Below are positions 24,089 through 37,925 of a DNA stretch of 64,000 nucleotides, one piece after another. Both the position numbers and the translations under genes were made by a program. The notes under the pieces are model-generated. The model was given only the letters and a program-made list of their open reading frames with translations. It made no database searches and was not told where the DNA came from. This DNA comes from Varroa destructor (taxonomy: Eukaryota > Arthropoda > Arachnida > Mesostigmata > Varroidae): positions 20,569,557 through 20,633,556 of the forward strand of contig NW_019211456.1 of the NCBI RefSeq assembly GCF_002443255.2, read 5' to 3'. Every line of letters begins with the position of its first letter. Position 1 is the stretch's first letter.

Positions 24089-26592
24089 CCTGAGGATGTC
24101 ATTGAGCAGCAACAAATGCCCAACGACGGGTCCATCAAGCATACAACAGGGCCATGTGGCTGGCACCTTTCCAGTAACCAAACTGAAGCCGTGGTCTGCA
24201 GACCTGCAAAATCCCGAGTTTATAAAGATATTAATTTTCAATGTGCGATTTAAATGCGATTGCTACAGCAGCCGATAATGAGACATCACAACGAGCTGCC
24301 AAAATTGGCCGAAGAGAATGGACTTCACAGATTAGAAAGGTATTTGGAAATGGCCGTATTATTTTTGCGTTGCCTTTTTATCTCGAGGCATTTCGCACAG
24401 TATTGTTGTCAACGAAGTGACTGACGGTAGGCTCCACAGTCGTCAGGCGTAAGACGCTTCGGAAAACCAACTAGCCTTTACCCCAAGGTTCGTAGATCTA
24501 AAGCAAACGTTTCTTGTATAAACAATCACTGAGTGGTGCGTATATCATTAAGGGAGTATAATATATACACTTGTCCGTACGGATGTTTGATAGCCAATTT
24601 ATGCTTGGAAAAAAATCGCTAAAACGCTTCTCTTGTGGGGCAGCATGTACGCACGGCAATCCTCGTAGAGATGTTATAGATCAGTAATGATTTTAGTAGT
24701 AAATAATAAATGAAGCACCTAATTAGCTACGTTTATTCTATGCAGATTTTAATAGTCTGGAGAAAAATTATATCTAGTTATTGAAATTTCTATTGGGCGC
24801 GATGTGAAGTGTCAAGCTTTGAAGTCGTGCCAACAAGATGCTCACAGAGCGAATTGGTGATTGCGTATTTTTACTTTTTTATTGTTTGCATCCATTCGAA
24901 TATATGAAAACAACAAATAGAATAACCTCGAATACAACAGCGCCTTTTGCGATATAAGGCTGGGTAGCCATATTAACTGCTCGACAATCTTGGTTTCGCT
25001 CAATGCGTACATATTCGAACAATTTGAATTAGCGCTCGATGATAGTGAATTAAACTTTGGGTAACACTAGCATCGTCCCGAAAATCAGTACGAAGAACGT
25101 GGCCGCTATCAAACAATTAAGTGTTATTATTATGATACGTGGAATCTGAGTACCAATCGTCGACACAGGCCGCAAAGGTATCTTCTTGGAGAGGCAATGA
25201 CGGTCGCGGTGCAAATCAAGCGCCTTAAGCGTATCTCAACAACACCGCGGTGCGATGTCGGCAGCCGTTGGAGCTGTCATAAACTGTTCTCCTGCAGCTT
25301 CGTTTTTCTCAAGAAGTAGTATGGTCTGCGTAGACCCCCACCTTCATTACGACTAGCTGCGAATGATATCTATCGGTTATTACTGTGATTATCAGAAGCA
25401 AAAGAGTTGGAACGCAGCCTCATGCGCCGCTACAAATTCATAAAAAGATATTTATCTAACAGCCGTAGGCTGGCCACCACCTTTGGACAAGCATATATAT
25501 TAGCAGAATTTATTCATAATCAAATGTTACATTTCGAAGCGGAAAAGAAAAGGGCCAAGTCAAATTGGTCCCAATAGTCACTGGTGCTTCCAACGCTATT
25601 ACCCGAAGGACAGCCGTCACCCGACTAGATCTATTAATAATGCCCGTGACGGTGGTTCAAATCCCTCTAAGTGACTCTTCTTCGACACTCTTCGTTGTTT
25701 ATCGCCTCCATGATCAGATCGTTGCTAGGACTCCAGGACTGAAACGATTACTGCGATTCGCCTCGACCCGTTATAAATTTTCCATTCGGCATCGCCGTAG
25801 TCCCCAAAATGATAACTTTGCGGATCTCAGTTTGTAGAACGCTTCCAGGCAACCGCACGAGCCGTAGGATGAGCCGCTGAGAACAACTCGAGCATTGATG
25901 AAAAGGCGCGAGGAGTTATCCGCTCAAAACTTCACTGTAATTAACTAATTAACTACAATCACTTAATAACTAATTATAACAGTCACTCGTGACTAACTTT
26001 TCAATGAAATTACTTGAAGCAATAAAACAAGCCGTGAGCAAACGATCGACTGACGCATTATACGATAAGATACCACCTGCCCAGTCTCACCGATAAGCGC
26101 TGCATCAATCTCTACTATAGTAAGCGAAACCCCCACGCGTTGAACTGTCCGCCAGTCTGCAGGTATATCTATTGACTTTAGACATTATATCTATATATAC
26201 ACACAAATCTTTTGTAATGGCAACTTTTTATATAGTGTAGTTATATAGTGTATATGAATTTCTATACGACAGTCACTGTAACTTAACTACTATAGAGCCG
26301 TAAGTGTATCAGCGATAGCTTCGCTTCTTCCGAGCCCTTGCGGTGTTCTGTTGTTTAGACAGTCAAACCGAAGAAATGTAATTATCAAAAACGAATATGT
26401 TTCCAGCACCAAAAGTACCTTTTATCGGCTACAGGAGCCGCAGTAACAATCACAAGAATGCCCATTTTCTTCACGTTAGACAACCCGACGTGCAATGACC
26501 CCGCAGCAATACCAATTAGCCAATAAGCAACCACTCGACAGTAACTAGCAGCCTTCTAAGTCAGTCTATGCGTTACCGATACGCTAGTAACG

Positions 26593-26600
26593 TATAAAAG
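26593..26600 (+). promoter_or_regulatory. TATA box (TATAAAAG) with G-rich flank
   Basis: TATAAAAG followed by GGAGGGG is a textbook core promoter motif and stands out in this AT-rich stretch because of its G-rich flank. An ATG 42 bases downstream leads within 13 codons to a consensus splice donor. Confidence 0.35.
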
Positions 26601-26634
26601 GGAGGGGCATAAACGTGTAGATGCAAGAGCGCAC

Positions 26635-26673
26635 ATGAACATTTCGACCCGCGATAATTTTCACCACAAAAAC
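26635..26673 (+). CDS. Candidate small first coding exon behind the 26.6 kb TATA box
   Basis: ATG at 26635 opens 13 codons (MNISTRDNFHHKN) ending at AAAAAC|GTAAGT, a strong donor in phase 0. A shorter upstream ORF starts at 26621 (ATGCAAGAG then TGA). The order TATA, leader, ATG, donor is what a short first exon looks like, but 13 codons carry no family signal. I found no certain downstream exon. Confidence 0.22.
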
Positions 26674-26918
26674 GTAAGTGCTATATTACTCGGCAGTACA
26701 ACAGTTACGCGACAGTAAACAAATCTAGGGCGTACTGATTGGCCTGTAAGGCCCATATCTACAAGGATGACACACACAGCTATGAAGCTGTTTCTGTCGA
26801 ACTGAGCCGAGCTAAGGATTCGCGCACCAGCGCTGAGAACATCGCAGCTGAGACCACAATTCGCTGGAGCTCAAAAAACTTTTTCTCTGTTGAGAGAAGT
26901 AACATTTGAGGCTATATA

Positions 26919-26942
26919 TACACACACATATATATATATATA
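26919..26942. repeat. AC/TA-rich microsatellite
   Basis: ACACACA followed by a TA run. Confidence 0.75.
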
Positions 26943-27035
26943 AACGAAAATGCCGACGAAAAGAAAAGCTAACATGATTTCTACCCGGAAAACTCCACAC
27001 GAGTCATCCGCGTATTCGCAAACAACAAACGAAAG

Positions 27036-27312
27036 GTAAACATTTACCAGCCGAGTAACTGATGTAATTTCTGATGATTGCTTGCAAGATCGTCACTATA
27101 GAACATGTGTGACATCTCTCGTGTTATCTAGTGAACACATCTTTGATGCTTATCTCCAGTCATATAGTAGCTCAGCCGTTGTCGTCAGACCAACTGTATC
27201 AAATAAATCTCGTTTTGGCTGGAGTCTTCACGAGACAGCTTGGTCGAAAGTTCCGAACGCTGGGTTGGTGGGCTATGATAACGTGGATTTAGAACAGATA
27301 CCTTATGTGTAA
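27036..27312 (+). other. Open reading frame of about 90 codons, unrecognised
   Basis: The plus frame is open from just after a TAA to TAA at 27310-27312. A usable acceptor (ATTTACCAG) lies at its start, but its phase (2) does not match the phase-0 donor at 26673. The end reads FGWSLHETAWSKVPNAGLVG and YDNVDLEQIPYV, which is protein-like in composition. It may be a terminal exon of a plus-strand gene or chance. No family recognised. Confidence 0.15.
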
Positions 27313-28836
27313 ATGGACCGCTCAGGCCTGGCCAGAGACCCAACACTAGTGTGCACGTAATGACCTAATGTATATTTGTTTAACTGACACCAGATACGTA
27401 CAAGGAAATTCATAATAACAAAAAAAAAGATCACCGATTCATCCTTGTAATAAAGCTTGATCCCCAGTTTTTCGACATTTCACGGCAATTACTGCGTTTG
27501 AATAACCGATGAATAACCGTTTTCGGCGAAACATGGCTTGTTTGTGTAAAGTGACTGCTGTGATTTTGTCATGATAGAAAAAGTAAATTTCCCTACTTAG
27601 GTTCCAGATCTAGCCAGTACAGACGATAAGTAACGTTCCTTGTCAGCGTTCAATAGTCGCCAAGGGTTTTCTGTACACCTGAACGCATCATGTGTGTGGC
27701 GAAGGAACTGAGAACTGGAGAAGACCTGAGGCCTTCTCTAGGTATGACAGTGATAATTCCCGTTCCTTACAAAAGTAGCCAGTAAAAACACTTGCGAAAA
27801 CAGTTCGTATACTTGAAACACATGTGAGGATAAGCTTTAACTCAGATCGATTCATTTTCTTGTGCTATTTAATTCTACTATTTATCGTCGAGAACGAACT
27901 TAATAAAAATTATCGACTACGTCCATAAGTTTACTAAATCAATCATACACAAAAGGCATACGTATTCTATTTACAACAAAATTTAAATGCCGAAATCTTG
28001 GCATCGGAGTGAGACCTATCTACCAATCGATATATTTCGCCGAAATCGGATTTTGTTAGTTCCTTTACAAAACGAATAGTATCATGAAGTCATGGGACTA
28101 TACGGGAAAAAGACTATGCAATGGCCGACACTTATGGAAAAACTAGGAGAGACTAGGTTTAACTGGATCCAACGCATGGCATTGTTATTCAACTTTTTAC
28201 TATTTTGCAGTTTCAACGTGAAGAACTTAACGCGACAGACGACCGCGGTGTCGTTGATGACAGCGGTAGGAAAGTATTATAGCGAACAGTCACTGATCGA
28301 CAATAAGCAAAAATAGCACCGCAAAAATCATCTGCATAGCAGTTCCCGAAATAAGCGTTTGCCGCTATGGTACTTGGCAAAATACAGAATATAGTAGGTA
28401 AGTCATTGAATATACAGTTAAGAATATTATCCACAGAGTGGAACTAAAAACTTAGAAAACAATGTGCGGTGCAAATATTTCACATTTGTTTGTTAGTCAC
28501 ACGCAGTCTTGTAACGTCGCATAGTCAGCCTGAATTTTCGGCGCAATTTTTTCGTTCCGCCTTCTCTCAGACTTATGTAAACACTTGGTGACGAGCCAAT
28601 GAAGCCGCCTTCGACCTAATCTAGGTTCATCAATGATAAAAAAAAAATGCAACCCTTATGCAAGTGACAAAACAGGTTTTTCATATGGGTAACGTGGCAG
28701 AGTTGACATAAAACAAATATTGTGAACGTTTGATGATATGTTATTTTATGTTAAGCCTTTATTTTTTCGTAGCAAACGCTATTAGCAGCCTCGTCAATCT
28801 CTGCGTGACCAAACGCTATCCAGCGGAAGCGAAATT

Positions 28837-29016
28837 ATGTCAACAACAGCGACCGCCACGATAGCATTGCAGACGACAAAATCCTCATCATCGTCATTGT
28901 TCTCTTCAAAATCGTTGGAAGACAGCATGCAGCCAGCTGTAAACAGCTTCTCCGTTTGTGCACACCCGCAGAATCAGCGGTTCCAACAGGTCACTCAACG
29001 CTTAATAGCAGATTAG
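28837..29016 (+). other. Short ATG-initiated ORF, Ser/Thr-rich (59 codons)
   Basis: ATG at 28837 opens MSTTATATIALQTTKSSSSS, continues through a Ser-rich and then Gln-rich stretch, and stops at TAG. The composition resembles disordered N-termini of real arthropod proteins, and the surrounding 28.8-29.6 kb is richer in CTG/CAG triplets than its flanks. The only GT near the end (CAACAG|GTCACT) is a poor donor. Not recognised. Confidence 0.2.
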
Positions 29017-29545
29017 ACTTTCAAATACGGCCAATGTCCGATGGCAGCAGTGTCTACGACAATGTCTTCCCGCTGCTGTTGCTGCTAATGACTGTGGCAT
29101 CTAGCGATTCGTTTTCGCCAGCCCCACTGACTCACTCACTCACCAACAACGAGTGACAACAAGAGAGTACTGAATGATAACTGCGGACAATAATCAACGA
29201 AAACGTTCGTATCTTCTCTATTCTTTTTCGATAATTTGGCTCACTTTTTTTTCCGTATTTCTACCCTTTCCTCGCTCTACGCACGTAGCGAAGTGCCGCA
29301 ACTGTCGCCATCATCTACCAGGAACAGGAACTGAGCCTCATCGTGAAGTCGAACGACTTCAATGGAGGAAGGCACCTGCTGCTGCTGCTATCGTGTTGAC
29401 GCACCAAATACAGGAGATTATCATAACAATTCGGCGATTTGATTATTTTTGCTGCTGAGCGCTGTTGCCGCTGTTGGTCCTGCTTTCCTTTGATATCGTC
29501 GAACGCATCACGACACTTAACCACAGACCGCTCCCAGGCCATCAC

Positions 29546-32500
29546 GGGGCCTACGCCTGGACGCGTCCAGATTGTAATAATGGCAGAAGATGAGACCGTA
29601 ACAGCAGCGGCCGTTTCAGAGCCTGGCGCACGTCATGTTTTATCGATGGCATATTTATTCGATACGATCTTCAGCGTATGGTCGTTTTATGTGTCCAAAT
29701 AATAATGTCATTTATTCCTGGGCACTGAAAAGCTACTATTGTAAAAAGCGGCCAAGGAAGGTAATCGCCGTCAAATGCAAAAAAAAAATTACCCCAATAA
29801 AAAGGCAGGGTATACAGGGGCTACGGATACTGTGAAGACGATGTACTACATATGTGCGCATACACAATGGAGAAATCATAAACAAGTGAATACAGGAAGA
29901 CAACTCGTAAACATCGTAATTGCCGTAATGTAAATCACCAGATGGATTAATGCATTGAACAACTTGATAACCTGCCTTATCGTACCACGGAGTAAGCCGC
30001 TGCTAACTTAGTATGACCACAATGTGATATTTTTTGCCACTTAGTAAAGGCTAAACTAAAGACCCTATCTGTTGCACAGAGGTACGTACATATTTGTACT
30101 TAGTCTACCTTAACGGAGGTTGCTGGCTTAAGGACCAAGAAAAATAGGCCAGTTAAAAGCCTAATTGAGCTACTAAAATTGAACTATATAGGTAATCTCA
30201 TTACTACTCATTTCAGCAAATTGAGGCAATACAGCGTCTTGCAACAGACGGTAAAGAGTTAGGTCATTTTAAACGTCGTTTCATGTATGAAGATATTATT
30301 CTTACTACATTGTGATATTTCTTAACCAAGTCCACTCTTTGATCCTGAACGAAATTTCCTACTTTGTAATAAATCCAAATACTGTCCTGCACACCCGGTA
30401 ACCACGCTTTTCTGCGTTTCACTCTCGACTCGTGGCGGCAATAGCCCAACAATGGCACGACACCGCCGTTCAACTACTAATTGATTCCGAACACGCGCGG
30501 TCCGGTGACGCGAACTCACAAATGAAGAAGGTTACTGTAACAAGGATCGACCGCGATGGCTAGGGGAGGATCAGCGTGAAAGTTCCGGACGCAAAACGGC
30601 TAACGTCCGTCATACAGTTACGTTTGACAGGTGCGAATTTGATCGCTCTTAATAACCGTACAAGGCACGCTATTTGAAATAGTTTTCAACTAGTTTTTTA
30701 TATTCCCTATGTGGAGCACAATACATCCGCATGCACGAACATTCATATCTATATAGTCACAGGTAAAATACAATAGGTGGTATTAAAATCGGCTTTTTAG
30801 TGTCAACTTCATTCGAGACATCTTTGTGAAGAGAAATAATGCATTTATCGTAGATTCAATTAAATGTTTCTATTTGTTTCATTGTGATACTAGTTAGTTA
30901 AAGATTCCACCATTCTCCGCATGAATAAACGTAAGGGGTCAAAGCAGGCGCACCCCACCTTACCGAGGGGTGAGAGATCAACAGGTATCGTTGTTGAGCT
31001 TTCTTGTAATCAGAGCTTACAAGATGTTCTTTGTTTCTGGTCGTCTACTCTAAACAATTCAAGCTCAGTTTCAACGAATTTATCACGATGCCTGTGTATG
31101 GATATTCCCGCGGACCACCTATTAATTATATTTTCCCCCTTTCCTTCTATCATATATGCGGTATTGTTGATAACCCAATTCCTTCACTTCTAGACAGACA
31201 CGCTAAACAACAAGACTTTGTGTTAAACACAGACGGGTATAATTTCCCAAAGGCTCGTTTCAAAAGGGTGCCTCTACTACTGACCCCAGAACATCGCCTG
31301 ATTCTGCTGTTATCTAATGAACTCTTTAAATAAATGCGTACACATTAATATAGTATTCATCCTATGTGCTACGTTTACGCTGATCCGATTTACAAGACAA
31401 ATCAAACCGTAACCGATTCACCGTTTATCTGCCTAAGTATTTTGTCTCAACTCGGAAAGATCTGCAATACGCAAGTATACAGTGACACTGGTTAATGGGC
31501 GCTGATGTATATGAGTTTGTGCCGTGTAAATGTTGTTTACAACAAGAAGATAAAATAAACACACAAAAATCAGGGAAAAACGGAACATGATTTCAATATA
31601 GATGCAACAACACTGAATATGTATCGATTAAAAGAAGGTAGCATTTTCCGAGCGCCGCGCTACCGAGCTTGTTTTATCACGATGCCATTGACCTAAACGA
31701 TACTGCTGATCTAGATGTTGATCACTAGTGATAGTTGAGGTTACGTTTTTGCTAGTTCGCGTCAGACGACGTCATTTGCTGCGTACTTGTTTGTACGCTG
31801 AGTTCGTGTGGTGTTTTTCTAGAATACAAATTATGCCTGGATGACTACAAGCGCTAACTTGGCCGATCACTGTGACATTTTAGCTAACCGGGTGACGCCG
31901 TCACAATGATTCTGTTTCTGTATTTCTATCAACGAGTGCTTAATACGGACACCCTTTCACTAGAGCAGTGCTACGACGGTGGTGGATTATGACGACAACG
32001 TTTCTGGAACATTCGATGACACTACCCATGCTTTCGCGCGCGCCTGTACAAAATTTCACAACTAACAATGTTCGTTTTCCAAACACGAAATAGTCAGACG
32101 TGAAACCCTTTGTGAGAGATCGTTGTTTCATGTGCTTCACACCCAAGCGAGGATTTATAGAGTTCTAGGCTAGAGAAGTACACGATCGGTTTGCTCACGT
32201 CGCACAATCGTTTAATTACATTTACAGATTATACCTATTTAGGACCTAAGAACAAAAGTTGGTCGCATCAGCTGTGGGCTAGGATCAATCGCGGCCAAGA
32301 CTAATCGCAGCCCCTCCTCGCTCGTTTGCGATTTACCGATGAAGTGCTTATTTTTTTTATCACATCTCGGTTAGGAGGAGTAATTATCTAGATCCGCTGG
32401 CTGGTTCCACGCCCCCTGAAGCCGCGCGCCCTTATCTTAGAATGAAAACGACAATTGCGAACAGCGCAAGTATTTCCGTAACGACTAGCTTCCGCTGGTG

Positions 32501-33109
32501 TGGATCAGCAATGAATGTATCAACAATTTCGTGTACCCAATAAACATAGAAGAGTAATAAAACTATCGTTTACTGCGTTCTTACAGGACAGTTATTTCTT
32601 CATAGCTAGGTAAGTTGAAGTAATAAAAAGTTCAGTTTGACCAACATCGATCAGATAAAGTTATAAAATGTCGCATAGCTTACATTTACTGACGAAGCGC
32701 AAAGGTACCTATACAATACATTTTCGATCGTTGCAATTATGATATACGATGTAGACATATGTAAATAGCTCAAACGGAGCCAATCAAATCCTTTTGCCGT
32801 ATAAATTACGCACCGAACTAGCCTTATAAGTGATATTTCTACATATGATTGGAACTCGTATAATCATTATATGGGAGCTCAATGCGAATTTTGCGTCTCA
32901 GGGAACAACAGAAAAAATTTGAATTTCAAGAGCAAAAGCGCGTTCCAATTAAAGAGATAATTTTCCCATGTTACTAACTTTGAAGTGACTCTTTTTCCAC
33001 TATAGCTATCTACTACTGATCGCTATTATCAGTTGTTTGACTATACATTTCTGTGTATATGATGGTGGACCGTAATTATCAATTAGACAGAGGTCCAAAG
33101 CAATTCCTA
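29546..33109. other. Non-coding stretch, nothing recognised
   Basis: Only short frames without motifs or matching splice signals are visible. Confidence 0.4.
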
Positions 33110-33348
33110 TTAACCTCGTGGCTGGGGTCGCCACAAGTGCCTCGGAGCTGATGTTAGTTTGCTTGAATGAACGACTGGTGTTGAACCTTCAGATCGAACG
33201 ATGGCGTATCTGATTGTGTTCGGGCCGATTTCGAGAAATGAAATATTGGCAGGGTGTATATAGTACATAGACTCGGTATTTTTTTTGACAGCGTTTTCCG
33301 ACCAGGGCAAGTATTTCTTAGTAGAATTCCAATTTGGATCAGCAAAGA
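33110..33348 (-). other. Coding-like ORF, possible integrase C-terminal (GPY/F-like) remnant
   Basis: A minus frame of about 80 codons runs from just inside a possible acceptor (CACAACCAG|TATTG) to TAA. It contains IGPNTIRYAIVRSEGSTPVV followed by HSSKL. In Ty3/gypsy-type and related integrases the C-terminal module often reads IGPNTYR...VVH..RLK, so the resemblance is suggestive. No catalytic integrase or reverse transcriptase is visible next to it, so if real it is a short relic. It could instead be an unrecognised exon. Confidence 0.25.
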
Positions 33349-33359
33349 CTGAAGTCAAT

Positions 33360-36300
33360 ACTGGTTGTGTTTATTTTAGATAGACTAGAATAATCAAATG
33401 GAATTGTATGTTTTGGTTTATTTTCATATGGAACATATATGAATCTGGTCCATGCTCGACATAAACCTTATTATCTATCAAGTATTTGATACCGACGGTT
33501 ATATTGGTCACAGAATAAGAGTTCGTAATAAACACGTTACGGCAATTTGTCTACGCTATATTATTGTACCCTACGAGAGAAGGCACACGTGGCGCCTATG
33601 TAAGTGGCGCCAGATACCTCGTGATGCGGTTTTTACTAGATCTATCTATATTCTTCAGCAGCACGTATCGTAGTATTGTAACATAATTCTGTAGTGCTTA
33701 GCACCAAAAAGGGGTAAAATTTTTTCTGTGAACATGCATTGGTCAATATCAATGCCCAGCCCCTTTTTTGACTTTTTGTCGGTCAATACTGAATTGAACT
33801 AGTACAGAAGGAAATCAGCCTTTGTGTGATAATCTTCGTGGGCATGTGACGAATTCAATTTCTCATGTGCTTTTCTCATCGAATAGGTGAAAGTTAGTCA
33901 GCTGGCCTAGAATCGTTCCCCTACAAACACCATGCTTGTACAGAGGGCCGAGCACATATACTGAAAAGGTCGGCGATTCATACAACGAGAGCTCCTATTG
34001 AGTAAGCTCATGTTGGTTATATGGCCTGCGAATCGGTCGGCATATGGACAACTGAGCTTCACACAGGTATATTCACATATCACACAAATCAATCATATGG
34101 ATATTCACTCAGATAAAATGAATCTCTGCATTCACAATTCCTACTACTGTTCCTTAGGGAGAGGGAGAAAGGGGGAATGAATCTCAAACTATATTTAGTA
34201 TACTTAACTATGCTTACATGGGATACCTATACCAACATACACATACATACATGTACATATATAATCCTTAACGTAATAACCTGTTGTACCCTAGAACAAG
34301 GTAATAAAGATGTTATCAATTACGAGCTTACTCTGTCTTGAAACCACACACTTATCAAACTTTAATAAAGAAAATTACAGTTCTTTCAAGATGTCGTCTG
34401 AACGCTGTTTTATCTATCCCGCCACTTGCTTATCTGTTAGTTGAGTTCCTTCTAATCTCAGCTATTGTTACAAACATCGCACCGCATTTCTAGTATACTA
34501 ACAGCGTACGCCTTAACAACTATTATATTTGCACTTCTGATCTTCGTCTTCTTAATAGAGAAGAACCGGCTGACTGAGGCGGCAGGCACTGACATCGACT
34601 ACAATTAGATCCTGGCAACATCAGCCGTAGCTTCTGTAACCTGCCAAAAGTGTGGGTGCGTATAGAATTATCCCGATAGATCAGCCGACCTGCGCACGCC
34701 CGTTATAATACCTAGCCCTGAACTGCCAATACTGCCCAGTTTTTGGTTTGGGTTTTTTGGGGAACTATGTGTTGCTTTAAAGATCGATCACTATTCGTAT
34801 AATCGGCATCTGAGAGCAGGACACTGCTGTTCGTCAAACTAGCAAATGTCGATCGAACGAATCGACGACTCACGGTACTCTTAGCCAGCTATATCGATTA
34901 ACGTTGCAGTATTTTGGTTTGCAGCTGGAGTCCTTCGATCGGCCTGTGCTTCAGATGACTGATTCTCCCTACATCTTGTTGTCTTTCGCCTTGCATTTGT
35001 TACCCATAGTAATATCAAGAGTATAAAGATCTGCCGCCGATCTTTAACTAACCGAATACGGCACGTCTACCTAACTAGCTGTCCGTTGATGAGCCGATAC
35101 GAACGAATTACAGTAATGAAGGTGGTGACGCATCCAAGCACGCCGAGAAAGCCGTAGGATACAGTTCAGGTCATACTACTCCACAGCATTTGCTTTCACC
35201 ATAGCGTTAAAACATAGCGGCACAAGAATCAGCGGTAACGATCTGTCGTAGTCTATCCTCGCGTTAATAATGATTCGTTGTTTACGATAGCGACGCCGGC
35301 AACGCTCGTAACTATTCCAGATGCAGACGTAACGATGGCATCTGGAGCGTGTGGTACGGCTAACAGCTAAATGTCTCAATCTGAAGATTCGTTGCCGAAG
35401 CAGCCAAGTTCGCCCACGCCGGGCTGTTCTCACATATTAGTACTATGTAGTAAGAGCTAATGTTTGAATAAGTTTGCGTTTACAAGGGCGATATAGCATT
35501 GTGGTCGCAGAGACTGACGTTTATTAGATAAACCCTCGAAGTTTGTTGAATAAATTCAACTTAGCAAAGCAGAATAGTCTTTCCTTAGTAAAATTCAATT
35601 ATCAGTTCGACGTAATATTTAAGATGCATCACCGTATGGTACATATGAAACGCAGAAACTTGATTGACGTTAAACGCGTCACGGAAAACACGAATAATGA
35701 AAAGACCGAACAAAGAACCAACTAGAAAATGTAGTTTTATCTAAGTAGTTTACAACGAATACTATGGGTATAGCATTTATCTGATGCTAAATAAGGTTTG
35801 TTCCTTGTGGGCAGGAAGGTTTTTAACATGATCGACCCAACTGGTTTATTTAATCGAATGCGTTTGGATGGATGTATGCAACAATGCACAATTACATCAG
35901 TTTTCTCAGTATTTGGACCGGGTGAAAGCAACGGTGTTATAATAGAACATAAGAGTATACAGGCACAGAACAGTTCAGACAAATCAGCTTAGGAAGTCAA
36001 GAGACAAACGATGTAAGAGAATCAATGAACCCTATATGTGATTTTATATATGGCTATTTCAATTTTGGCACATAAGAAATTAAATGTGTACGAACGCAAA
36101 TATAACATATTCACTTGCGTAATTATTGCACACGATAATACTACTCCTAATTCTAAAATTAATAGTANNNNNNNNNNNNNNNNNNNNNNNNNNNNNNNNN
36201 NNNNNNNNNNNNNNNNNNNNNNNNNNNNNNNNNNNNNNNNNNNNNNNNNNNNNNNNNNNNNNNNNNNTATATATTTTTTTTTTTTTTTTAATGGTGTCTT

Positions 36301-37724
36301 GATGGTTTGAGTTATTTTTCTGGGCATGATGAGGGAAATGATGGGCACGCATTAACAGCTTTAATCCTTTTCCCAAAAATACGTAAATGGAAAATATAGT
36401 ACATGTAAGAGTAAAACTGGTTAAAATATATTTCCCATTTTTTAAATGAGAAATATGTTTACAACGTCTTTGGTTGAAATTGTTCCCACAATCTTTAGCT
36501 GAGCATGGTTGATTTGAAATATTTACTTATGTACTATATGTCTACTGTGGTAAAATGAAGCCAAGACATATCCAAATCATTACCGTTCTAGCATAAAGTT
36601 CACACATTTTTAGCGACAATTTTTTAAGCTGTTTAGGCGGCCATGGCGTTCGTAATTTTTGGAAAACATCCGAAAAATAGTAGTTACCAATCAAAGGAGC
36701 CCGCCATAAACTATTTTCAGTCGTGCACTATCACCTCACAATGGGGTCACGGTCGTTGAGAATCTGTGCTTCCGTTACTCTAGTTCTTGGCTTAGCCATT
36801 AGTAGTGTCTTTATTAGGGACTCCACGGTACTGAAACACTATGACCATTAATTGATGTCCATCTATTTTTATAAATTCGACAACAAAGCTGGGCCCATAG
36901 ATCCCTTTGCACCCCAATTAGAACCACCTGGATAGAAACACAAAGTGGTATACCAGCTTTTCCTTCAACGATTCGCTGCTTGATGTAGCGTTTTAATCTG
37001 GATAAGCCGGCCTCCTATAGTAAAGCGCCACGGTTTACTACACTGGGTCCGCAGAAAGCCGGCGCAGAGCATGAATGAAAGTAAATCTTTTGAATAATAC
37101 CTTTAAGCTCCGTTTTGTCCCCTAGTTTGTTCAGACAGAGGAGGCCTATTTTCGACGCCCCTTTCGCTACAGCCAAAAATATTACGGATGCCCAACATTG
37201 ACAATGACTTTTCGAGAGTCCCTACTCGGGCGTTCGTGATGTCGCTTTAAGCGTGCTATGTGCATTATTCGAAAGTCCACATACTATAAAGCATAGCAAA
37301 ATTCAGATGGGCAAAACTTCTCTACGTACGAGCCAGCCTGTTTCATGTCCCCGTGTAACCTTCAATAGTAGTAGTGTACACCAAGATAAATGTATGATGT
37401 GCATGTGTGCACAAGCGTCTTATCTAGCAAAAAATCGTGGTGCTAGAGTCGCAGTTACTTCATATGCTTATCTTCTGTCGATAATTAATAAGTCTTCTGT
37501 CGATAAGTACGTTAGTTTCGGTTGATTAGTTATACGAACACTTTATTGGTATATTTGTGTATTAATTTTGTTAAATAATTCAATTACATTTAACATAGCA
37601 TAAATCCGGCAAGTACAATACAGTTTCTCTTAGTTAACCGCCCTATTCTAAAAGATTTTAACGCTTCTAGAACCTTTTTAATAAAGTCTTCTTTTATGTA
37701 TAGCTAAATGTAGGTTGCACTTAC
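33360..37724. other. Non-coding stretch with assembly gap
   Basis: The stretch contains the 100-N gap. After it, a minus frame near 36830-37020 is open for about 65 codons (GLSRLKRYIKQRIVEGKAG) but has no start, splice signal or family match. Confidence 0.4.
36168..36267. other. Assembly gap of 100 N
   Basis: Exactly 100 N, the usual placeholder for a scaffold join of unknown size. A poly-T run directly follows. Distances across this point, including any intron from 37.7 kb to 15.7 kb, are therefore not reliable. Confidence 0.98.
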
Positions 37725-37925
37725 ATTGCCTGAACTTTCGGATCCTCGCGGTGCCTCACTAACAGATGAACTCTGCGAATTTTGACTTTCTGTGCGTGGT
37801 TTCGGTCTGACAGGCGGTTTCGGTGGCAAATTTTCTGGTCGAGGCGGCGGTGGAGCTCGGGGCTTTGCCAGTGTCACACATCCGAGACCGCTGTGCACCG
37901 ACGAATCTCCACCATAGTCCGACAT
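37725..37925 (-). CDS. First coding exon with proline-rich SH3-ligand-like N-terminus
   Basis: The ATG lies in good context (ACCAAAATGTCG) and opens 67 codons ending at GGCAAT|GTAAGT, a strong phase-0 donor. The product begins MSDYGGDSSVHSGLG, then AKPRAPPPPRPENLPPKPP and VRPKPR, then a Ser/Gln-rich tail. Stacked PxxP cores with flanking Arg/Lys look like SH3-domain ligands. Peanut-type septins have a similar KPPxPVR patch before the GTPase domain, so this may be a distal alternative first exon of the septin about 31 kb upstream. Equally it may start a separate gene whose later exons I cannot identify. CAG|TACC just before the ATG could be a UTR acceptor. Confidence 0.6.

Larger units (their letters stand above)
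15801..26592. other. Non-coding stretch with microsatellites
   Basis: AT-rich sequence with scattered short frames, TA and GA microsatellites and a GC-richer patch at 23.4-24.2 kb. A tRNA-like A box (GGTAGATTGGTTAAGGCG) occurs at 17391-17408 without the rest of a tRNA. No gene is supported. Confidence 0.4.

Noticed and set aside
25640..25665. GGTGGTTCAAATCCCTC, which looks like a tRNA B box
   Set aside because: The T stem has a mismatch and no D arm or anticodon arm precedes it at the right distance.
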